From: Streptomyces shenzhenensis
GTDB taxonomy: Bacteria > Actinomycetota > Actinomycetes > Streptomycetales > Streptomycetaceae
Direction: 5' to 3'
Assembly: GCF_003688995.1 (NCBI RefSeq)
Contig: NZ_PENI01000001.1
Span: 620,001-684,000 of the forward strand
DNA length: 64,000 nucleotides
Each line of letters begins with the position of its first letter. Position 1 is the first letter of the stretch. Both the position numbers and the translations under genes were made by a program. Below the pieces are notes generated by a model. That model was not told the origin of the DNA, did not search any database, and worked only from the letters and a program-made list of their open reading frames with translations. Below, piece after piece: positions 1-8,369 of the stretch.

Positions 1-1
1 G

Positions 2-274
2 CACGCCTTCGACTGCTCGGGCCTCATCCAGGCCGCCTACCGCTCGGCAGGCGTCTCCCTGCCCCGCACGACCTACGCCCAGATCGGCGCGGGGCAGCGC
101 GTCTCCCGCTCCCAACTCCTCCCCGGCGACCTGGTGTTCTTCTACTCCGGCATCAGCCACGTCGGCATCTACGTGGGCAGCGGGCAGATGATCCACGCCC
201 CGAACTCGTCCGCGCCGGTACGGCTGGCCCCGATCGACCAGATGCCGTTCGCGGGGGCGACCCGGGTGGCGTGA
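2..274 (+). CDS. NlpC/P60 family cell-wall hydrolase, C-terminal part
   Basis: The reading frame is open from the left edge to TGA, so only the last 90 residues are present and the N-terminus lies outside the window. It holds the NlpC/P60 catalytic core: FDCSGL with the nucleophile Cys close to the edge, then GDLVFF and SHVGIYVG with the catalytic His, and MIHAPN for the third polar residue. Enzymes of this family cleave peptide stems of peptidoglycan (D-Glu-mDAP bonds) and are normally exported. Secretion signal and any coiled-coil or SH3 region cannot be judged here. It converges on the response regulator gene, with only 28 bp between the two stops. Confidence 0.9.
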   Translation, partial: HAFDCSGLIQAAYRSAGVSLPRTTYAQIGAGQRVSRSQLLPGDLVFFYSGISHVGIYVGSGQMIHAPNSSAPVRLAPIDQMPFAGATRVA

Positions 275-302
275 GGGCCCCGGCGTCCGGCCCCGCCCCG
301 GC

Positions 303-1037
303 TCACACCAGCCGGCGTGCCGTCGCCCAGCGGGTCAGTTCATGGCGGTTGGACAGCTGGAGCTTGCGCAGCACCGCCGAGACATGGGACTCGACCGTCT
401 TCACCGAGATGAAGAGCTGCTTGGCGATCTCCTTGTACGCGTAGCCCCGGGCGATGAGACGCAGCACCTCCCGCTCGCGCTGGGTGAGCCGGTCGAGGTC
501 CTCGTCGACCGGCGGGGCGTCGGTGGAGGCGAAGGCGTCGAGGACGAAGCCGGCCAGCCGCGGGGAGAAGACGGCGTCGCCCTCCTGGACGCGGAAGACG
601 GAGTCGACGAGGTCCGTGCCGGTGATCGTCTTGGTGACATAGCCGCGGGCGCCGCCGCGGATCACCCCGATCACGTCCTCCGCCGCGTCCGAGACGGACA
701 GCGCGAGGAACCGCACGGGCCGCTCGGTGTCGGCCATCAACGCGGCACAGCGGCGCAGCACTTCGACCCCGCCGCCGCCCGGCAGATGGACGTCGAGCAG
801 CACCACCTCGGGCCGGGTCGCGGTGATCACCGTGACCGCCTGGTCCACGTCCGCCGCCTCGCCGACGACCTCGACGCCGGTCTGCTCGGTCCGGCCGATC
901 TCGGCCTGGACGCCGGTGCGGAACATGCGGTGGTCGTCGACGAGGACCACGCGGACGCGGCGCTCGCCCGCGGGGCCCTCCTGCCCGGCCGGCTCCGCCG
1001 CCCCCGCCGTACCGTTCGCCTCGGTCGGATCGCTCAT
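303..1037 (-). CDS. NarL/LuxR-type two-component response regulator
   Basis: This 244-residue protein has a receiver domain at about 29-155, with the acidic pair D34-D35 and phospho-acceptor D82 in LLDVHLPGG, followed by a LuxR-type helix-turn-helix at about 180-237 (LTQREREVLRLIARG, then SVKTVESHVSAVLRKL). Its first 28 residues are an Ala/Gly/Glu-rich tail outside the usual receiver fold. The start codon overlaps the end of the upstream histidine kinase gene by 4 bp (ATGA), so the two are translationally coupled and form a cognate pair. The neighbouring PspC/LiaF-like gene suggests control of a cell-envelope response. That role is inferred from context. Confidence 0.93.
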   Translation of the reverse strand: MSDPTEANGTAGAAEPAGQEGPAGERRVRVVLVDDHRMFRTGVQAEIGRTEQTGVEVVGEAADVDQAVTVITATRPEVVLLDVHLPGGGGVEVLRRCAALMADTERPVRFLALSVSDAAEDVIGVIRGGARGYVTKTITGTDLVDSVFRVQEGDAVFSPRLAGFVLDAFASTDAPPVDEDLDRLTQREREVLRLIARGYAYKEIAKQLFISVKTVESHVSAVLRKLQLSNRHELTRWATARRLV

Positions 1038-2365
1038 GACGTCTTCTCCGCCCTCTCCATCTCCAGCTCGACCTCCGTGCCGCCGTCCGGCACCGCGCGC
1101 AGCCGCGCCGTGCCGCCGTTGCGTTCCATGCGGCCGATGATCGATTCTCTGACGCCCATGCGGTCGGCGGGTATCGAGTCGAGGTCGAAGCCCGGACCGC
1201 GGTCACGGACGGACACGAAGACCGTCCTGCCCTCCACTTCGGCGTAGACCTGAACGGCGCCGCCGTCGCCACCGTACTTGGCCGCGTTGACCATCGCCTC
1301 GCGCGCGGCCTGCATCTGGGCCGCCGTCTTCTCGTCGAGCGGGCAGTCGCCGACCACGACGACCTCGATGGGCACGCCGTGCTTGTCCTCCACCTCGGCG
1401 GCGTTGCGCCGGACCGCGTCGGCGAGGGTGGCCGGTTCGTCCTCCTCGTCCTTGCCGGTGCCCTCCGGCTTGTACAGCCAGGTGCGCAGGTCGCGCTCCT
1501 GGGCGCGGGCCAGACGGCGCACCTCGCCGGCGTTCTCCGCGTTGCGCTGGATCAGGGTGAGGGTGTGCAGCACCGAGTCGTGGACGTGCGCGGCGACCTC
1601 GGCGCGCTCCTGGGCGCGGATGCGCATCAGGCGTTCCTCGGACAGGTCCTGGGTCATGCGGACCAGATAGGGACCGGCCAGCAGCGTGATACCGACGAGG
1701 ACGGCGAGCGCTGCTTGCAGGACCGAACCGAGGTGGGCGGCGGAGCCCTGAAGGACGAAGATCCCGGAGACACCGGCGGTGACGAGCAGCACACCCGCGC
1801 CCCCGCGCAGCAGCCTGAGCGTGCGGCGGCGGCTGCCGACCTCGACCCACCGGGCCCGGCGGGCGTTGTCCGCCTGGCGCCAGACGAGGGCGACGCCCGC
1901 GCCGACGAGGACGGCCGGCACCAGATACGCCTTGGCCCCGCCGCCGAGGTTGACGTTGCTCACGAAGACCATGGCCACGCCGACCATGAGGAGCAGGGCG
2001 ACGATCTGGCCCTTGTCCGGTCTGCGGGCCACGAGCCTGCGGCGGCCGTCCGGCGCGGTCTCGGTGCCGACCAGGGACGGCGGCTTCTGGTCCCCGACGC
2101 CGCCGACGCCGAGCGGGACGAAGAACCAGAACGCGGCGTACAGCAGCGCGCCGAGGCCGTCGGCCATGAGCAGGCCGACGAAGACGAGCCGCACCCAGAC
2201 CACGGGCAGCCCGAGGTGCCCGGCGAGCCCCCGCGCGACGCCACCGAGCCAGCGGCCGTCGCTGCTGCGGTAGAGCTTGCGCGGCGGCCGCGGTTCGACG
2301 GGGGGCGCTGCTGTTGCGGCTTCCGGCATGCCATCGATGGTCACACGGCCACCGGGGCGGGGCAT
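1034..2365 (-). CDS. Sensor histidine kinase with N-terminal PspC domain
   Basis: The N-terminus carries a PspC domain at about 28-90 (KLYRSSDGRWLGGVARGLAG, then a hydrophobic segment), followed by further membrane segments near 120-138, 147-162, 188-206 and 215-235. The cytoplasmic part has a HisKA_3-like phosphoacceptor region (AAHVHDSVLHTLTL, probable phospho-His H262) and a HATPase domain with N-box EAMVNAAKYGG and G-box DRGPGFD. It is the sensor of the adjacent response regulator, which overlaps it by 4 bp. The start is ambiguous: Met1 at 2365 or Met13 at 2329. PspC-type sensors are known in actinobacteria. The stimulus is inferred to be envelope damage. Confidence 0.92.
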   Translation of the reverse strand: MPRPGGRVTIDGMPEAATAAPPVEPRPPRKLYRSSDGRWLGGVARGLAGHLGLPVVWVRLVFVGLLMADGLGALLYAAFWFFVPLGVGGVGDQKPPSLVGTETAPDGRRRLVARRPDKGQIVALLLMVGVAMVFVSNVNLGGGAKAYLVPAVLVGAGVALVWRQADNARRARWVEVGSRRRTLRLLRGGAGVLLVTAGVSGIFVLQGSAAHLGSVLQAALAVLVGITLLAGPYLVRMTQDLSEERLMRIRAQERAEVAAHVHDSVLHTLTLIQRNAENAGEVRRLARAQERDLRTWLYKPEGTGKDEEDEPATLADAVRRNAAEVEDKHGVPIEVVVVGDCPLDEKTAAQMQAAREAMVNAAKYGGDGGAVQVYAEVEGRTVFVSVRDRGPGFDLDSIPADRMGVRESIIGRMERNGGTARLRAVPDGGTEVELEMERAEKTS

Positions 2366-2465
2366 CAGGGTCCGTCCCCGAGACTCCCCTGATCTTCATG
2401 GATCCGGCCACCGGACCGCCGTACCCCGGGCTCGGCTCAGGGCCGATATCAGGGTTCGGCCAGGG
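2365..2465 (+). promoter_or_regulatory. Divergent promoter region with repeated TCAGGG motifs
   Basis: This lies between the histidine kinase gene and the divergent PspC/LiaF-like gene. TCAGGG occurs at 2365-2370, 2437-2442 and 2449-2454, CCAGGG at 2460-2465, and its complement CCCTGA at 2387-2392. ATCAGGG (2364-2370) and CCCTGAT (2387-2393) form a 7-bp inverted repeat, and the last three plus-strand copies are spaced 12 and 11 bp apart. A regularly spaced hexamer in a divergent promoter suggests an operator, most simply for the adjacent LuxR-type regulator. This is inference from pattern only. Confidence 0.4.
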
Positions 2466-2510
2466 TCGATCCGACTGCCGCCGCGGCGGCCGGGCCGTCA
2501 CCATGGACAC

Positions 2511-3866
2511 ATGACGGATCACGACCACGCCGCGCCGGGGCCGGGACCCGGCGCGGACCGCACGACGGGCGAGGGCGCCGGGCCCCTCGTCGGGGACCCC
2601 GTGCAGCCCCTGCGCGCGTTCCGGCGCGACCGGCGGCACAAGGTGATGGCGGGGGTCTGCTCCGGGCTCGGCCGGCACACCGACATGGATCCCGTGATCT
2701 TCCGGATCACCCTGGCGGTGCTGGCCGCGAGCGGGGGCATCGGGCTCATCTTCTACGGGTTCGCCTGGCTCTTCGTGCCGTACGAGGACGAGGAGGAGAA
2801 CGAGGTCCGCAAGCTGCTGACCGGCCGGGTCGACGGGCAGGCCCTGGCCGCCGTGCTGTTCGCGCTGGTCGGCTGCGGTGTGTTCCTGACGATGCTGGGG
2901 AACGGCGACGTGCTCACGTTCGGCGTCGTCCTCTCCCTGCTGCTGGCAGGCGCCGGCTACTGGTCGCAGCGGCGCGGCACCCTCGACCCGGATCCGCTGG
3001 CCGCCCAGGCGGTCGCCGACGCCCCGCCGGAGCCCCAGGCGCCGCCCGCGCCCACCGCGTATCCGTCCTGGTGGCGCGACCCCATCGTCAAGGACGGCAC
3101 GCACGTGGGCGGCACCGGCTATCTGTGGGGCCCCGAATCCGCCGTCGAGCGCGACCCGGCCGGGGCCCGCCGCTTCGGCCCCGGCATGCCCCGGTTCGAC
3201 GCGCGCGGTTCGCGTACGGCGCCGCACCGGCCGCGCGGCCCGCGCTGGATCGGCGGCTGGGTCTTCCTGCTCGCGCTGCTGGCCGGCGGCCTGGGCACCG
3301 GTCTGTCGTGGGACCGGCAGCCGCTGGGTGTCAGCCTCCAGATCGGGCTGTCCTGCGCGCTCGCCGTCTTCGGGCTCGGTGTCGCGGTGAGCGCCTTCCT
3401 GGGGCGCACGGGGGCCGGTTCGGTGTTCCTGGCGCTCGTCACGGCGGCGCTGCTCGCCGGTTCGACGCAGCTGCCCAAGGACATCACCGCCCACTGGCAG
3501 CAGGCGTCGTGGCGGCCCGCCGCGGTGGCGGAGGTACGGCCCAAGTACGACCTCGGGACCGGCGTCGGCACCCTGGATCTGACCGGGGTCCGGCTCGCCG
3601 ACGGCCAGACCCTGGCGACCCGGGCGCGGGTGGGTGTGGGCCGGCTGCGGCTCGTCGTGCCGCCCGACGCGACCGTACGGCTCAGGATCGAGGTGGGGGT
3701 GGGCGACATCCAGCTGCCCGGCGACAACAAGAAGGACGTGGACGTGGCACCCGGCAAGCACAGGACGGTGACACTGCCGCCGGCGACGACAGGCAAGGGC
3801 GGCACCATCGACGTCGGCCTCCAGGTCGGCATGGGACAGGCGGAGGTGAGCCGTGCTGCGTCATGA
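2511..3866 (+). CDS. PspC-domain membrane protein with LiaF-like C-terminus
   Basis: This 451-residue membrane protein has a PspC domain at about 38-90 (RHKVMAGVCSGLGRH, then FYGFAWLFVPYEDEEEN), further hydrophobic segments near 105-150 and 245-330, and a soluble C-terminal region (about 340-450) rich in short beta repeats such as LGTGVGTLDLTGV and VGVGDIQLPG, resembling LiaF/DUF4097-type domains. LiaF proteins restrain a histidine kinase in LiaFSR envelope-stress systems. Here the gene is divergent from a kinase/regulator pair that also has a PspC domain. ATG at 2511 is chosen because the PspC homology begins shortly after it. The next gene overlaps its end by 14 bp. The LiaF role is inferred. 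Confidence 0.88.
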   Translation: MTDHDHAAPGPGPGADRTTGEGAGPLVGDPVQPLRAFRRDRRHKVMAGVCSGLGRHTDMDPVIFRITLAVLAASGGIGLIFYGFAWLFVPYEDEEENEVRKLLTGRVDGQALAAVLFALVGCGVFLTMLGNGDVLTFGVVLSLLLAGAGYWSQRRGTLDPDPLAAQAVADAPPEPQAPPAPTAYPSWWRDPIVKDGTHVGGTGYLWGPESAVERDPAGARRFGPGMPRFDARGSRTAPHRPRGPRWIGGWVFLLALLAGGLGTGLSWDRQPLGVSLQIGLSCALAVFGLGVAVSAFLGRTGAGSVFLALVTAALLAGSTQLPKDITAHWQQASWRPAAVAEVRPKYDLGTGVGTLDLTGVRLADGQTLATRARVGVGRLRLVVPPDATVRLRIEVGVGDIQLPGDNKKDVDVAPGKHRTVTLPPATTGKGGTIDVGLQVGMGQAEVSRAAS

Positions 3867-4065
3867 GTTCCAGCCGGGCCGACTGGTGGCGGGCATCTTC
3901 CTCACCGCCACGGCCGTGGCCTACGCCGGCGACGCGGGCGGCCTGTGGGAAACCCCCTGGTTCGCCGTGATCCCCCTGGTCATAGGCGGCCTGTCCCTGG
4001 CAGCAGCCACAGCCGTACTAACCCGAACCCACCGCACCAGACCCCCCAAAAACCCCCAAACCTAA
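3853..4065 (+). CDS. Small two-segment membrane protein
   Basis: This 70-residue protein starts at GTG 3853 inside the end of the PspC/LiaF-like gene (14-bp overlap), so it is probably co-translated with it. It has two hydrophobic stretches (about 11-26 and 36-58) joined by a short GLWETPW loop, and a basic, Pro-rich C-terminal tail. No family is recognised. Small partner proteins with two membrane helices are common beside LiaF/PspC genes. A role in the same envelope module is inferred from the overlap alone. Confidence 0.75.
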   Translation: MLRHEFQPGRLVAGIFLTATAVAYAGDAGGLWETPWFAVIPLVIGGLSLAAATAVLTRTHRTRPPKNPQT

Positions 4066-4103
4066 ACCAACGCGGCACCCCGAAGGAAAGGGGCCGCCCC
4101 CAT

Positions 4104-4356
4104 AGGGGCGCGGGGAACGGCGCGATCAGCCACAACGCCCCCGCACACAACCACAAACCGCAACCACCCCCAAAAGGGGCGCAAGGAACTGCGCAACCAG
4201 CCACAACACCGCCGCACAGGCCCACAAACAGGAACCACCCCCGTAGGGGCGCGGGGAACTGCGCGATCAGCCACGACGCCCCCGCACACAACCACAAACC
4301 GCAACCACACCAAAGGGGCGCGGGGAACTGCGCGACAAGCCACGACGCCGCCGCAC
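4104..4356 (+). repeat. Four copies of a dispersed ~43-bp intergenic repeat
   Basis: Copies lie at about 4104-4146, 4175-4217, 4245-4287 and 4314-4356. Each contains the core GGGGCGCGGGGAACTGCGCG (variants at one to three positions), then CAGCCAC or AAGCCAC and a GCCGCAC-like end. They sit 69-71 bp apart with a partly conserved ACAACCACAAACCGCAACCAC spacer. The array fills the gap between the small membrane protein gene and doxX, two convergent genes. The same core recurs elsewhere in the window in both orientations. Nothing else was seen in 4066-4391. Confidence 0.85.
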
Positions 4357-4391
4357 AACACCACGACCAGAACCCGCCCCCCAGCGGAGCG

Positions 4392-4901
4392 CTACCGTCG
4401 ACGCCGCCCCAGCACCGCATCCACCGAGAGATACGGCGCCCCAGCCAGCACAAGAGGCAGCCAGGCCATCAGATAGACGAGATCGTTGCCGTAGTAGTAG
4501 GGGGTCGCAGCCCAGCTGACGGTCAACCAGAGACTGAGCGAGATCACCGCTCCGCCGAGCGCGGCCAGCCGGGTGAGCAGCCCGACCAGGACCCCGATCC
4601 CGACGACGAGTTCACCGAAGGCGATGGCGTAGCCGAAACCCACGGGGTTCTTCAGAGCCATATCGACCAGGGACGGGATCGCCGCGGAGTCCCGCACCGC
4701 GCGCATCGTGTCGCCGATGGAGCCGGAACCGCCGGACTTCATGAAGGCACTGTCCGTCAGCTTGTCCAGACCGGCGTAGACAAAGGTGATGCCGAGGAAC
4801 AGGCGCAGGGGCAGCAGGGCGTACTGAGTTGCGGTCTCCCGCCAGTCACGGCGGCTGTCGAGGTAGGACATACGCACATCCGAACGAACGCCATGAGTCA
4901 T
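4392..4901 (-). CDS. DoxX family membrane protein
   Basis: This 169-residue protein has four hydrophobic segments (about 29-45, 87-105, 112-130 and 138-155) and the DoxX hallmarks: LRLFLGITFVYAGLDKL near the first helix and FGELVVGIGVLVGLLTRLAA in the second pair. DoxX proteins are small inner-membrane proteins linked to quinone or redox processes, and their exact role varies. ATG at 4901 follows a GAGAGG-like ribosome site. An internal ATG at 4871 is an alternative. The gene is preceded on the same strand by an unrelated membrane-protein gene 140 bp away, so it is probably a separate transcript. Confidence 0.88.
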   Translation of the reverse strand: MTHGVRSDVRMSYLDSRRDWRETATQYALLPLRLFLGITFVYAGLDKLTDSAFMKSGGSGSIGDTMRAVRDSAAIPSLVDMALKNPVGFGYAIAFGELVVGIGVLVGLLTRLAALGGAVISLSLWLTVSWAATPYYYGNDLVYLMAWLPLVLAGAPYLSVDAVLGRRRR

Positions 4902-5041
4902 CGCAGAACGCCGCCTCTCACCCGCGTACCGATCCCCCTCCAGACCATACGTACGACAAACGGGACCTGCTCAATCCTCTCCCGGACGATTTTCCGAATT
5001 CGGATGACCGGAATGTACGCCAGTCGCTCCGCCGACTCCGG

Positions 5042-6319
5042 TCACTCCGTCACCTCGACCACGCAGCGGTTGGTCGCCACCCCCGCCGCGGTGACCACCT
5101 GCACCTCCACCGCCCCCGGCTCCACCTCCGCCGGCACCGGCACCCGCAGCACCCCGTCCGCCGGATTGCTGAATCCGCCGGCGACGGGAACCAGCGGCAC
5201 GTGCACATTGACCGCGCCGATGCGCACCACCATGCGGGAGAGCCGGTCGGCGGTCTGGGCGCCGGGCGGGACGAAGCCGGCACCGCGGATCTCGATGTCG
5301 TCGCCCGTACGGATCGGCCCGTCCAGGTCGCCGGCCTCGCGGGCGCGGACCACGGACAGGATCACCGGCCGCCCGCCCTCCGCGTACTTGCCGGCCACAT
5401 AGGTGGCGGCGGACACCAGGACCAGCACGGCCAGCCCCCAGGGCAGGTCGGGCAGTTGGTCGGGGCGGCGGGCGAGCCGTACCGCGGCGAACGCCAGGGC
5501 CACCGCGCCGATCACGACGTACTGGATGTCGGCGAACGTGCCCCGGCCCGCGTCGTCGGTCAGCAGATCGGCCGCACGCGGCCGGTGCGCCGGTACCTTC
5601 TGCAGCCGCTGGCCGAGGATGCGCAGGCCGACCACCCGCCGGACGAGCACCGCGATCCCGCAGACCACGGCGAGGACGGTCACCACACCCGCCCCGCGGG
5701 CCAGTTCGAGACCGGAGATCAGCGCGTCGCGCTCGGCGGGGTCGGAGGCGGCGGCAAGCCGGCCCGCCAGGACCAGGACCGCGTACGCCACGAACAGCAC
5801 CCAGGCCGCCGCGACGGTACGGGAGGTGGACAGCCGGTTGTCCTCGCCGATGACGGGGGCCAGCGCCCCGCCCCGGGCCCGGTGGAACCAGGAGGCGGCG
5901 GTCAGCGCGCAGGCCACCACCAGCGCGCCGAGCAGCCCGGCGGTGCGCGCGCTGGTCCAGCCCGTGCCGATCGCCGTCAGCGCCTGCACGAGGAGCAGCA
6001 GGACGACGGCCGCCCACAGGACGTACAGCGTGCGCTGCCACAGCCGGGCCAGCCAGGCCGCACCCTCGGCCCGGCCGCGCTCGGCGACGGCCTCGGCCGA
6101 CTGCGTCAACGCCTCGGAGATCCACTGGCGGGAGGCGGAGGCCGAGTGCGCCACCGCCACCGGCAGGCCCCGCCCGGCCGCGAACTCGTCGCGCCGGAGG
6201 AGGAATTCGGCGACCGCCCGGCGGTGCCCCTCGCGCGCCCCGTGCGGACAGTCCCCGCAGGTGCAGCCGCCCCCGTGGGCGGCCGTACCCGCGCTCTGCC
6301 CCGCCTCCTGCACCGCCAC
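5042..6319 (-). CDS. Membrane protein with Cys-rich N-terminus and C-terminal Ig-like domain
   Basis: This 425-residue protein starts at GTG 6319. The N-terminus has a Cys cluster (GGGCTCGDCPHG at about 17-28), then a soluble stretch and about seven hydrophobic segments between about 95 and 320. The last roughly 100 residues (RPVILSVVRAREAGDLDG, then DDIEIRGAGFVPPG and VPVPAEVEPGAVEVQVVTAAG) look like an IPT/TIG immunoglobulin-like beta domain. No named family was recognised. The CTCGDC motif could bind metal. TIG domains often bind ligands or partners outside the membrane. The gene stands alone between doxX and a divergent DUF4429 gene. Confidence 0.75.
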   Translation of the reverse strand: MAVQEAGQSAGTAAHGGGCTCGDCPHGAREGHRRAVAEFLLRRDEFAAGRGLPVAVAHSASASRQWISEALTQSAEAVAERGRAEGAAWLARLWQRTLYVLWAAVVLLLLVQALTAIGTGWTSARTAGLLGALVVACALTAASWFHRARGGALAPVIGEDNRLSTSRTVAAAWVLFVAYAVLVLAGRLAAASDPAERDALISGLELARGAGVVTVLAVVCGIAVLVRRVVGLRILGQRLQKVPAHRPRAADLLTDDAGRGTFADIQYVVIGAVALAFAAVRLARRPDQLPDLPWGLAVLVLVSAATYVAGKYAEGGRPVILSVVRAREAGDLDGPIRTGDDIEIRGAGFVPPGAQTADRLSRMVVRIGAVNVHVPLVPVAGGFSNPADGVLRVPVPAEVEPGAVEVQVVTAAGVATNRCVVEVTE

Positions 6320-6508
6320 GCCCGATGCCCGCCTTCCCCACGACCCGCGGCACGGCCGGCGACCCCCTTGCGGACTCGGCCATGACCGCGCAACTCCCTT
6401 GTGCTGACTGCGAATTGTGCCCTACGCGGGGCGGGCAGCCGACAGCAGGTGCGGTCACCGCGGGTGAGGTACGGCCCGCCGTGTTGACCCGGCTGCGAGA
6501 ATTTCCGT

Positions 6509-7393
6509 ATGGCCGAGATCATCCAGCGTGACGGGGCCTGGACCTTCGACGGCAGCACGGTCCGGATCACGCCGGGGCGGCACCGCTCCGTGCCGCTCTT
6601 CCGGCAGACGTACGGGGAGATCGCCGTGCCCCTGGAGGCCGTGTCGGGGGTGGTCTACGAGCCCGAACGCCGGCGCGGGCTGCTGCGGTTACGGCTGCGC
6701 GAGGGTGCCGATCCGCTGGTACAGGCCACCGGCGGCCGGCTGCCGGACACGGCCGACCCGTACCGGCTGGCCGTGGACACGGACCGCTCCGGGATCGCCG
6801 AGTACCTGGCCGACGAGATCCGGCACGCACTGCTGCTCGACCAGATCCCCCAGGAGCCCGCCGGGACCTATCTGTTACCCGGGCCGCCGGTGCCGGTCTC
6901 GGTGCGCTGCTCCGACGGGACGGTCTCCTTCGACGGCGGCCAGGTGCGCATCGACTGGGCCGACACCGCCGACCGGATCAAGCGGGCCACCGGGCCGCGG
7001 ATGATCGGCATCGGCGACCTGCTCCAGGTGGAGTGGCTGCCCAACTCCGGCTACGAGGACGGCTTCCTGCGCTTCGTGACCCGCGAGACGGTGTTCACCA
7101 AGCTGCCGCCGGAGCGCGACCCGTACACCCTCGATCTGTGGGGCAGCGCCCGCCGCGATCTGCTCACCGCGCTGGTGGCGGCCGCGGTGACCGCCCGGCT
7201 GCCGCATCCCTCCGCCCGGGCCGGCATCGAGTACACCGAGCGGCCGCGGCCGGTTTCCGCGGTGCCCCCGCCGGCCGACCACCACGACGTACTGCTGCGC
7301 CGGCTGCGCGAGTTGGGCGAACTGCACCGGGACGGCGTGCTCACGGACGAGGAGTTCACCCGGACGAAGGCGGCGGTGCTGCGCGGGTTCTAG
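6509..7393 (+). CDS. DUF4429 protein with C-terminal SHOCT motif
   Basis: This 294-residue protein contains two tandem PH-like DUF4429 repeats: residues 1-120 (IIQRDGAWTFDGSTVRITPG, YGEIAVPLEAVSGVVYEP) and about 125-245 (VRCSDGTVSFDGGQVRIDW, GDLLQVEWLPNSGYEDGFLRF). It ends with a SHOCT helix pair (LLRRLRELGELHRDGVLTDEEF) at about 262-293. DUF4429 occurs widely in Streptomyces with no established function. The fold and SHOCT tail suggest protein or nucleic-acid interaction. It has no signal peptide or membrane segment. ATG at 6509 gives the full first repeat. It converges on the aldolase gene 37 bp downstream. Confidence 0.88.
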   Translation: MAEIIQRDGAWTFDGSTVRITPGRHRSVPLFRQTYGEIAVPLEAVSGVVYEPERRRGLLRLRLREGADPLVQATGGRLPDTADPYRLAVDTDRSGIAEYLADEIRHALLLDQIPQEPAGTYLLPGPPVPVSVRCSDGTVSFDGGQVRIDWADTADRIKRATGPRMIGIGDLLQVEWLPNSGYEDGFLRFVTRETVFTKLPPERDPYTLDLWGSARRDLLTALVAAAVTARLPHPSARAGIEYTERPRPVSAVPPPADHHDVLLRRLRELGELHRDGVLTDEEFTRTKAAVLRGF

Positions 7394-7430
7394 GTCCTGT
7401 CGTCCTGACGCTTCGGGTCGATGCCGCGGG

Positions 7431-8255
7431 CTAACTGAGCAGATCCGGCTCACTGCGGCTGATGTCCTGCCACAGCGGTTGGTAGTTGATCCAGGCCACC
7501 AGGTCGCCGCCGAGCTGCTCACGGGTCGCCGTCGCCAGTCGGTGGTCGATCAGGACCGGCCGGCCGGCCGCCTTCGCCGTCAGCTGCACCTGGCAGGACC
7601 GCTCCATCGACAGGAACCACCAGGCCGCCGCGTCCACCGAGTCGCCGACCGTGAGCAGCCCGTGGTTGCGCAGCACGAGCGCCTTGCGGCTGCCGAGCGC
7701 GGACGCGATCCGGCGGCCCTCCTCGGCGTCCACGGCGACGCCCGTGTAGGCGTCGTAGAGGGCGTGGTCCTCGTAGAAGGCGCAGCTCTCCTGGGTGATC
7801 GGGTCGAGCAGGTCGCCGAGCGCGGCCAGGGCACGGCCGTGCACGGAGTGGCAGTGGGCGACCGCGACGACGTCGGGGCGGGCGGCGTGCACCTGGACGT
7901 GCACGGTGAACGCGGCCTGGTTGACGTGGTAGCGGCCCTCGATGACCTGCCCGTCCTGGTTGGCCAGGACGAGATCGCTGACGGTGACGTGCTTGAACGG
8001 CATCCCGAACGGGTTGACCCAGAAGCAGTCGGAGAACTCCGGGTCGCGCGCGGTGATGTGCCCCGACACCCCGTCCTCGAACCCGGACCGCCCGAAGATC
8101 CGCAGCGCGCCGGCGAGCCGTTCCTTTCGGTGCCGTCGTTCGGCGTCGAGCGAGTCGTGCATCGGCGGCATCGCGAACTGCAACTGATCGGTGGGCAGCG
8201 GCGACGGCGGGGTGGGGGTCGGCCCGTGCACAGGTCCTCCAGCACTGGGTTGCAT
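7431..8255 (-). CDS. Class II aldolase/adducin family protein
   Basis: This 274-residue cytoplasmic protein of the L-fuculose-phosphate aldolase/adducin superfamily shows the metal-binding histidines of the fold in VAHCHSVHGRA and LRNHGLL, and the N-terminal GFEDGVSGHITARDP that contributes the phosphate/metal-site loop. Enzymes of this superfamily perform metal-dependent aldol cleavage or decarboxylation. The substrate cannot be told from sequence. ATG at 8255 is chosen because a GAGGG precedes it, whereas ATG 8171 has no ribosome site. It is divergent from a PPOX-fold protein gene with 114 bp between them. Confidence 0.88.
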   Translation of the reverse strand: MQPSAGGPVHGPTPTPPSPLPTDQLQFAMPPMHDSLDAERRHRKERLAGALRIFGRSGFEDGVSGHITARDPEFSDCFWVNPFGMPFKHVTVSDLVLANQDGQVIEGRYHVNQAAFTVHVQVHAARPDVVAVAHCHSVHGRALAALGDLLDPITQESCAFYEDHALYDAYTGVAVDAEEGRRIASALGSRKALVLRNHGLLTVGDSVDAAAWWFLSMERSCQVQLTAKAAGRPVLIDHRLATATREQLGGDLVAWINYQPLWQDISRSEPDLLS

Positions 8256-8369
8256 CACGGGGCGGAAGTTACCCTCGGTCAGCGCAGGAGAACAGAGATG
8301 TTGCGCAATGATGACGTCCGCAAGCGAAACCCGACAGGAGATGTCGGGTATCGCCGTGAGAGTGGGCCC

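Noticed and set aside
1203..3761. A long minus-strand frame spanning the kinase and PspC/LiaF-like genes.
   Set aside because: It crosses two genes on opposite strands that carry clear domain motifs. Its translation is repeat-rich and shows no domain.
4104..4356. Regular array considered as a CRISPR.
   Set aside because: Spacers are similar to each other and the repeat core occurs at many other places, in both orientations, with no cas genes.
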